Shown: positions 60,182 through 64,000 of the stretch, one piece after another | Position numbering within the stretch: position 1 is the first letter of the stretch | How the letters are laid out: the number at the start of each line of letters is the position of its first letter | Source: Agromyces albus | Lineage (GTDB): Bacteria > Actinomycetota > Actinomycetes > Actinomycetales > Microbacteriaceae | Direction: 5' to 3' | NCBI RefSeq assembly: GCF_004134825.1 | Contig: NZ_SDPN01000004.1 | Span: 62,001-126,000 of the forward strand | Length of the DNA stretch: 64,000 bases | Position numbers and translations under genes: made by a program | The notes under the pieces: generated by a model | Database searches by the model: none | What the model saw: only the letters and a program-made list of their open reading frames with translations | Told to the model about the DNA's origin: nothing

Positions 60182-61203
60182 GCCTGGATCTCCCGTTTGC
60201 GCATGTACCGATTGGCCAGGACCGTGCTCACGATGACGACGATGAAGAGCACGATGGCCGCGGCACTGCCGTAGCCGGCGCGGTACTCGCCGAAGCCGAC
60301 CTTGTAGATGAAGAAGGCCATCGTCTCGCTCACGAATCCGGGGCCGCCGCTGGTCAGCACCATGACCTGGTCGAAGATCGTCCAGCCGGCGATCACCGCG
60401 AGGGTCATGTTTACGGTGACGGCGCCGGCCAGCATCGGCCAGGTGACGAAGCGGAAGACCTTCGCGTTGCTCGCGCCGTCGATCTTCGCCGCCTCCACGA
60501 GCTCTTGCGGCACGGACTGCAGGTTCGCGAGGTAGATCAGCGTCGTGTTGCCGCCGAGCGTGAAGCAGACGATGAAGAGGAGCACGCCGACCACGAGATC
60601 GCTGTCGCCCAGCCAGTCCTGGGCGAGGTCGCCGAGGCCCAGGTCGCGCAGCAGCGTGTTCACGGAGCCGAAGTTGAAGTTCAGCATGTACTTCCAGATC
60701 GTCGCCGCGATGAATCCGCTGACGAGTGCAGGCAGGTAGACGATCGTGCGGAAGAACCCCTGCCCTCGGTTGAGCTTGTCGAGCAGCAGCGCGACCACGA
60801 GGGAGATGACGTTGATGATGACGGCCGAACCGAGGCCGAGGAGGAGCGTGTTCCTGACGGCATTCCAGAACCGCCCGCTGCCGAGGATCTCCTCGTAATT
60901 GCGCAACCCGATGTAGTCGTACGAGCTGTTGACGCCGTCCCAGTCGGTCAGGCTCAGCTGCAGCGACTGCAGCGAGGGGAGGATGACCATCACGAGGTAG
61001 ACCACGAGCGCCGGCAGGATGAACATGAACATGCCCCAGCGCTGCCGGCGGAAGCGGCGTGAGACGACGCGTACCGGCGCGACGTCGGCGGCGGGGTGGT
61101 CACCACCGGGGCCTTGGGGTTGCGCCAGCGGTTCCAGCGGCCCATCGCCCGTCAGGCGCACGGCCGTGGCGACGGCCGTGGCCTGTCCCTCTCGATCACT
61201 CAT
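60178..61203 (-). CDS. Sugar ABC transporter permease (MalF-type)
   Basis: 341 residues, six membrane segments after a cytoplasmic extension of about 55 residues. The EAA loop is ELVEAAKIDGASNAKVFRFVTWPMLAGAV, lacking the final conserved proline found in most members. MFMFILPALVVYLVMVILPSLQSLQLSLTDWDG and the late GGPGFVSETMAFFIYKVGF are family-typical. It is separated from the binding-protein gene by a 107-bp gap with a very strong hairpin. Confidence 0.93.
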   Translation of the reverse strand: MSDREGQATAVATAVRLTGDGPLEPLAQPQGPGGDHPAADVAPVRVVSRRFRRQRWGMFMFILPALVVYLVMVILPSLQSLQLSLTDWDGVNSSYDYIGLRNYEEILGSGRFWNAVRNTLLLGLGSAVIINVISLVVALLLDKLNRGQGFFRTIVYLPALVSGFIAATIWKYMLNFNFGSVNTLLRDLGLGDLAQDWLGDSDLVVGVLLFIVCFTLGGNTTLIYLANLQSVPQELVEAAKIDGASNAKVFRFVTWPMLAGAVTVNMTLAVIAGWTIFDQVMVLTSGGPGFVSETMAFFIYKVGFGEYRAGYGSAAAIVLFIVVIVSTVLANRYMRKREIQA

Positions 61204-61256
61204 TCGTCTCTTCGTTCCCGGTAGGGGCCTTCTCGGCCCGTCATACGGTGGCGGAT

Positions 61257-61303
61257 GACCCGGTGATCCGCGTCGACCGGGCAGGTCGGCGGATCACCGG
61301 GTC
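61257..61303 (-). terminator. Stem-loop between binding-protein and permease genes
   Basis: A 15-bp perfect inverted repeat (61257-61271 with 61289-61303, arms beginning GACCCGGTGATCC) encloses a second 5-bp stem CGACC/GGTCG (61274-61278 with 61284-61288). It starts a few bases after the binding-protein stop on the minus strand, as in the other CUT1 operon at 55501. Confidence 0.85.
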
Positions 61304-61310
61304 GGTCCGT

Positions 61311-62693
61311 TCAGCCTGCGGCCGCGATCTTCTCGTACTCGGCCTGAGCCTTCTCGATGGCCTGGTCGATCGTCGTCTGGCCGTCCTGCATCTCGATTCG
61401 GGTCTGGCGGAAGAACGTGTTGAAGCTGCTGAAAGTGGCCAGCTTCGGCTCGTTCGAGTACCAGGTGAGGTTCGGGTTCTCGAGCAGCGCGAAGAAGTCC
61501 TCGGCGCCGGGGATCGACGTGTTGCGCTTCACCTTGTCGGCTTCGGCGATGTTCGGGGCGATCATGCCCAGCTCCTCGATGAGGTTCGCCGTGTCGACCG
61601 AGAAGTAGAACTCCAGGAAGTCGACGGCCGCCTGGTATTCCTTCTCGTCCTCGGCCGCCTGCGAGGAGATGGCGATTCCGCTCGCGGTGTCGCCGTTCAC
61701 GGCGTTCTTGAGGACGTTGATGTCGCCGTCCTCATCAGGGATGATGAACAGCCCCGCCTCGAAGTCGGGATCGACCTTGTTGACGTCGAGGAGTCGCCCG
61801 AGGCCCGCCGACGAGGTCGCCATCACGGCCTGGCCGTTGACGAGGAGCGTCGTCGTCTGCGCGTCTGCCGTGGACTGCCAGCCCTGGAGCACGTAGGTGT
61901 CGGTGATGCGCTTGAGCTCTTCGAGCGGTGCCTTGAGGTCTGCGATGGAAGCCTCGCCGGCCTGAACCGCGTTCCAGAAGCCGTCTTCGTCGCTCCACTC
62001 GGCGAACACGGGCGCTGCCAGCGGCTTCCAGAGCTGGTCGCTCGGCCACACCTCGCCGGCGGCTGTGGCCAACGGCACGTCACCGTTGCTCTTGATCTCC
62101 TCCATGAGGTCGATGAAGTCGTCGTAGGTCTCGGGCACCTCGAGCTTGTGCTTCTTGAAGTAGGCCTTGTCATAGACGATGTTGATGCCGATCTCGCCGT
62201 TCAGTGCAGTCGTCGGCACGACGTAGACGTTCCCGTCGCTGCTCTCGCCGTAGACGTTCTCGTCGAGGAGCGAGGTGACCGACTCGGGGATCGGGGCGAG
62301 CTTGCCCGCGTTGATGTAGGTGAGGGTGTCGCGCATGTCGATGAGCGCCGGCCAGTTGCCCGTGGCGTCCATGGTCTTCACCGCGGTGGCGTAGTCGCTG
62401 CCGGCGGGCAGGGGGTCGAGCTGCACGGTCGCCGTGTCGCTCTGCTCGTTGAAGGCGTCGACGACGCCCTCGACGACGCCGTTCCAGGTCTCGTCACCGG
62501 TCGCGTACGTGAACCGGATAGTGGTCTTCTCGGCAGCTTCGGTCTCGGCTCCGCCCGAGGCGCAGCCGGTCAGGGCGAGTGCAGCGATGGCCGTCATCGC
62601 GAGGCCGATGCCTGCTTTCCTCCTCGCACCGCGCGCAGTGGGCTGCTCCGCCCCGACGCCTCGCGACGAGGGTCGCACCATTGCGTATGTCAT
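61311..62693 (-). CDS. Sugar ABC transporter substrate-binding lipoprotein (CUT1)
   Basis: 460 residues. The N-terminus is long before the hydrophobic signal (ATG at 62693, AAAGGAG upstream), and the lipobox ALTGC places the lipidated cysteine at residue 44. The mature part is a family 1 solute-binding domain (TIRFTYATGDETWNGVVEGVVDAFNEQSD; GEIGINIVYDKAYFKKHKLEVPETYDDFIDLMEEIKSNGDVP; VNGQAVMATSSAGLG; AVDFLEFYFS). A shorter start may be used, since 43 residues is long for a signal. It is divergent from the LacI gene at 62891. Confidence 0.92.
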   Translation of the reverse strand: MTYAMVRPSSRGVGAEQPTARGARRKAGIGLAMTAIAALALTGCASGGAETEAAEKTTIRFTYATGDETWNGVVEGVVDAFNEQSDTATVQLDPLPAGSDYATAVKTMDATGNWPALIDMRDTLTYINAGKLAPIPESVTSLLDENVYGESSDGNVYVVPTTALNGEIGINIVYDKAYFKKHKLEVPETYDDFIDLMEEIKSNGDVPLATAAGEVWPSDQLWKPLAAPVFAEWSDEDGFWNAVQAGEASIADLKAPLEELKRITDTYVLQGWQSTADAQTTTLLVNGQAVMATSSAGLGRLLDVNKVDPDFEAGLFIIPDEDGDINVLKNAVNGDTASGIAISSQAAEDEKEYQAAVDFLEFYFSVDTANLIEELGMIAPNIAEADKVKRNTSIPGAEDFFALLENPNLTWYSNEPKLATFSSFNTFFRQTRIEMQDGQTTIDQAIEKAQAEYEKIAAAG

Positions 62694-62749
62694 GTCTTCT
62701 CCTTTGAGATCACGTCGCCCACTCGGGTCGCGGGCCACTTTACGTCACT

Positions 62750-62763
62750 GGAGAACGTTTGCC
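62750..62763. promoter_or_regulatory. Candidate LacI operator, left copy
   Basis: GGAGAACGTTTGCC, a partial palindrome around AACGTT, 57 bp before the binding-protein start. The CG-centred core is typical of LacI-family sites. A second AACGTT lies at 62846-62851. Confidence 0.45.
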
Positions 62764-62840
62764 AACACTGTGACGACGCAATGACCGCCGAACCGCTTCC
62801 GCAGGTGACACTGACTATCGTCATACAGTGGATATCGGTG

Positions 62841-62856
62841 TCCGTAACGTTTCGTC
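62841..62856. promoter_or_regulatory. Candidate LacI operator, right copy
   Basis: AACGTT core at 62846-62851 in the context TCCGTAACGTTTCGTC, 40 bp before the LacI start and 92 bp from the left copy, a spacing that would permit looping between two repressor dimers. Confidence 0.4.
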
Positions 62857-62890
62857 GTGGACGAGGGGACGGCGCCGAAGGGGAGGGTGG

Positions 62891-63943
62891 ATGGTGGCAG
62901 ACGATTCGGGTTCGAAGCCCGTGACGCTGACCGATGTGGCGCGCCTCGCCCGGGTGTCCGTTCCCACGGCATCACGCGTGCTCAACGGCGGCGTGCGCGG
63001 GAAGGCGAGTGGCACTCCCGAGCTGCGCCGGCGCGTCGAGGAGGCCGCCCGCGCGCTGGGGTACTCGGTGAGCACCGCGGCCCAGGCGATCAAAGACGGG
63101 CGCGCCCGAACGATCGCGCTCATCGTCAGCGACATCGACGACTTCGGCTCGGCCACCGTGATCGCGGGCGTGATGCACGCAGCCGAGGAGCGAGGGCTCT
63201 CCGTCGCGGTGCGCACCACGCGCGACGACGCTCGGCGCGAGCTCGACCTGCTCACCAAGCTGCGAGGTGAGCGCCACCGCGCGATCGTGCTCGCCACGAG
63301 CCGCACGACCGACGCCGAGCGGGAGGCCGTGCTCGATGAGCACTTGCGCCTGCTCCAGGCGCAGGGCGCGAGCGTCGTGCTCATCGGCGACAGCGACCTG
63401 CCGTATCCGGCCGTGACCGTCGACAACCGCGGGGCAGCGGCGCGACTCGCGGTGGGACTCGTCGACGCCGGCCATCGCTCGTTCGCGGTGATCTCCGGTC
63501 CGACCGACCAGGTGACCTCGCGCGATCGGGTCGAGGGATTTCTCGAGGGGCTCGCGGAGCGGGGCATCACGGTGCCCGACGATGACGTGATCCACGCGCC
63601 GTTCTCGCGCGATGGCGGATTTGAGGCCGTGCAGCGTCTCGGTGATCGCGTCGGCGGATTCGACGTGATCGCCGCCATGAGCGATGCGATGGCGGTGGGC
63701 GCGATCGCATCGCTGCGCGACCGCGGCATCGAGGTGCCGAACGGCATCGAGGTGACCGGCTTCGACCACGTGCCGATGCTCGGCGACGTCCTGCCGCGAT
63801 TCAGCACGGTCGAGATCCCGCTCGAGGCCTTCGGCGAGGCCGCGCTCTCCCTCGCGCTCGATGAGGCCGAGGGCGATGAACGGCCGACGCGCATCGCACT
63901 GCCCACCGAGACGATCGTCAAGGGCTCGGTCTACGCCGGCTGA
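62891..63943 (+). CDS. LacI family repressor of the adjacent sugar importer
   Basis: 350 residues: helix-turn-helix VTLTDVARLARVSVPTASRVLNGG, hinge YSVSTAAQAIKDG and the sensor domain (TIALIVSDIDDFGSATVIAGVMHAAEERG; VTVDNRGAAARLAVGLVDAGHRSFAVISGP; EVTGFDHVP). The hinge lacks the common NxxAR form. ATG at 62891 follows GGGAGGG closely. It is divergent from the CUT1 binding-protein gene and most likely represses that operon through the two AACGTT sites. Confidence 0.9.
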   Translation: MVADDSGSKPVTLTDVARLARVSVPTASRVLNGGVRGKASGTPELRRRVEEAARALGYSVSTAAQAIKDGRARTIALIVSDIDDFGSATVIAGVMHAAEERGLSVAVRTTRDDARRELDLLTKLRGERHRAIVLATSRTTDAEREAVLDEHLRLLQAQGASVVLIGDSDLPYPAVTVDNRGAAARLAVGLVDAGHRSFAVISGPTDQVTSRDRVEGFLEGLAERGITVPDDDVIHAPFSRDGGFEAVQRLGDRVGGFDVIAAMSDAMAVGAIASLRDRGIEVPNGIEVTGFDHVPMLGDVLPRFSTVEIPLEAFGEAALSLALDEAEGDERPTRIALPTETIVKGSVYAG

Positions 63944-63986
63944 TGCCCGTCGGCGTGCGATGGTCGCGAGTCGTTGTAAGCTGCTG

Positions 63987-64000
63987 GGATAACGATATCC
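63987..64000. promoter_or_regulatory. Near-palindrome at the window end
   Basis: GGATAACGATATCC, arms GGATA/TATCC around ACGA, 43 bp after the LacI stop. It may be an operator for the next gene, which lies beyond the window. Confidence 0.35.

Noticed and set aside
1-64000. CRISPR arrays, insertion sequences, prophage or integrase genes
   Set aside because: No regularly spaced repeats, transposase motifs or attachment-site duplications were seen.

Overview
The window is high-GC chromosomal DNA with GTG and TTG starts, ATGA/GTGA gene overlaps, frequent GCGGATGCC-type codon runs, lipoprotein and Sec signals of the Gram-positive kind, and actinobacterial families (GAF-ANTAR, QsuB/QsuD-type quinate enzymes, MmyB-type regulators). 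This points to an actinobacterium, probably of the Microbacteriaceae (an inference from style and content; there is no rRNA gene here). No tRNA, rRNA, CRISPR array, insertion sequence or prophage gene was recognised. It reads as a catabolic region made of consecutive sugar-acid and aromatic-precursor modules, most with their own repressor.

Region 1 (1-3.6 kb) is the end of a peptide-type ABC importer with a permease-ATPase fusion, followed by what looks like the 3' stump of an ATP-dependent DNA ligase. Region 2 (3.6-5.2 kb) is a TetR/SDR divergent pair with two operator palindromes. Region 3 (5.3-20.1 kb) is a glucuronide module: LacI repressor, uronate isomerase, fructuronate reductase, GH1 glycosidase, Gfo/Idh oxidoreductase, MFS importer, GH78 rhamnosidase, GH2 beta-glucuronidase, mannonate dehydratase and gluconokinase. 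Three near-identical 16-bp palindromes in front of uxaC, the GH1 gene and the rhamnosidase/glucuronidase divergon suggest one LacI regulon.

Region 4 (20.1-24.9 kb) holds a lactonase-like amidohydrolase, a GntR regulator with a leaderless promoter, a phosphotransferase, an MmyB-type regulator and an SDR. Region 5 (24.9-37.1 kb) is the most interesting part: a secreted PQQ-type dehydrogenase behind a potentially structured leader, a TRAP transporter, a divergent AroQ, two tandem IclR regulators, a QsuB-type 3-dehydroshikimate dehydratase, a Dabb protein, a QsuD-type quinate/shikimate dehydrogenase and a TetR regulator. Together these spell quinate/shikimate uptake and conversion to protocatechuate; no ring-cleavage or PQQ-synthesis genes lie in the window.

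Region 6 (37.1-48.0 kb) carries a secreted ThuA protein, a zinc alcohol dehydrogenase divergent from an IlvD/Edd dehydratase, a MocR-regulated DapA-family/MFS pair, and two coupled GAF-ANTAR proteins. Region 7 (48.0-58.2 kb) is a DeoR-LacI hybrid regulator with a cytoplasmic heparinase-like lyase, divergent from a 2-hydroxyacid dehydrogenase, a DUF2264 protein and a CUT1 sugar ABC importer: an uptake-and-cleavage system for an unidentified, perhaps acidic, oligosaccharide. Region 8 (58.2-64.0 kb) is a second CUT1 importer with LacI regulator, facing the first around a cysteine-free HesB-like gene. Both importers have strong stem-loops between the binding-protein and permease genes and end in a DUF624-like membrane protein.
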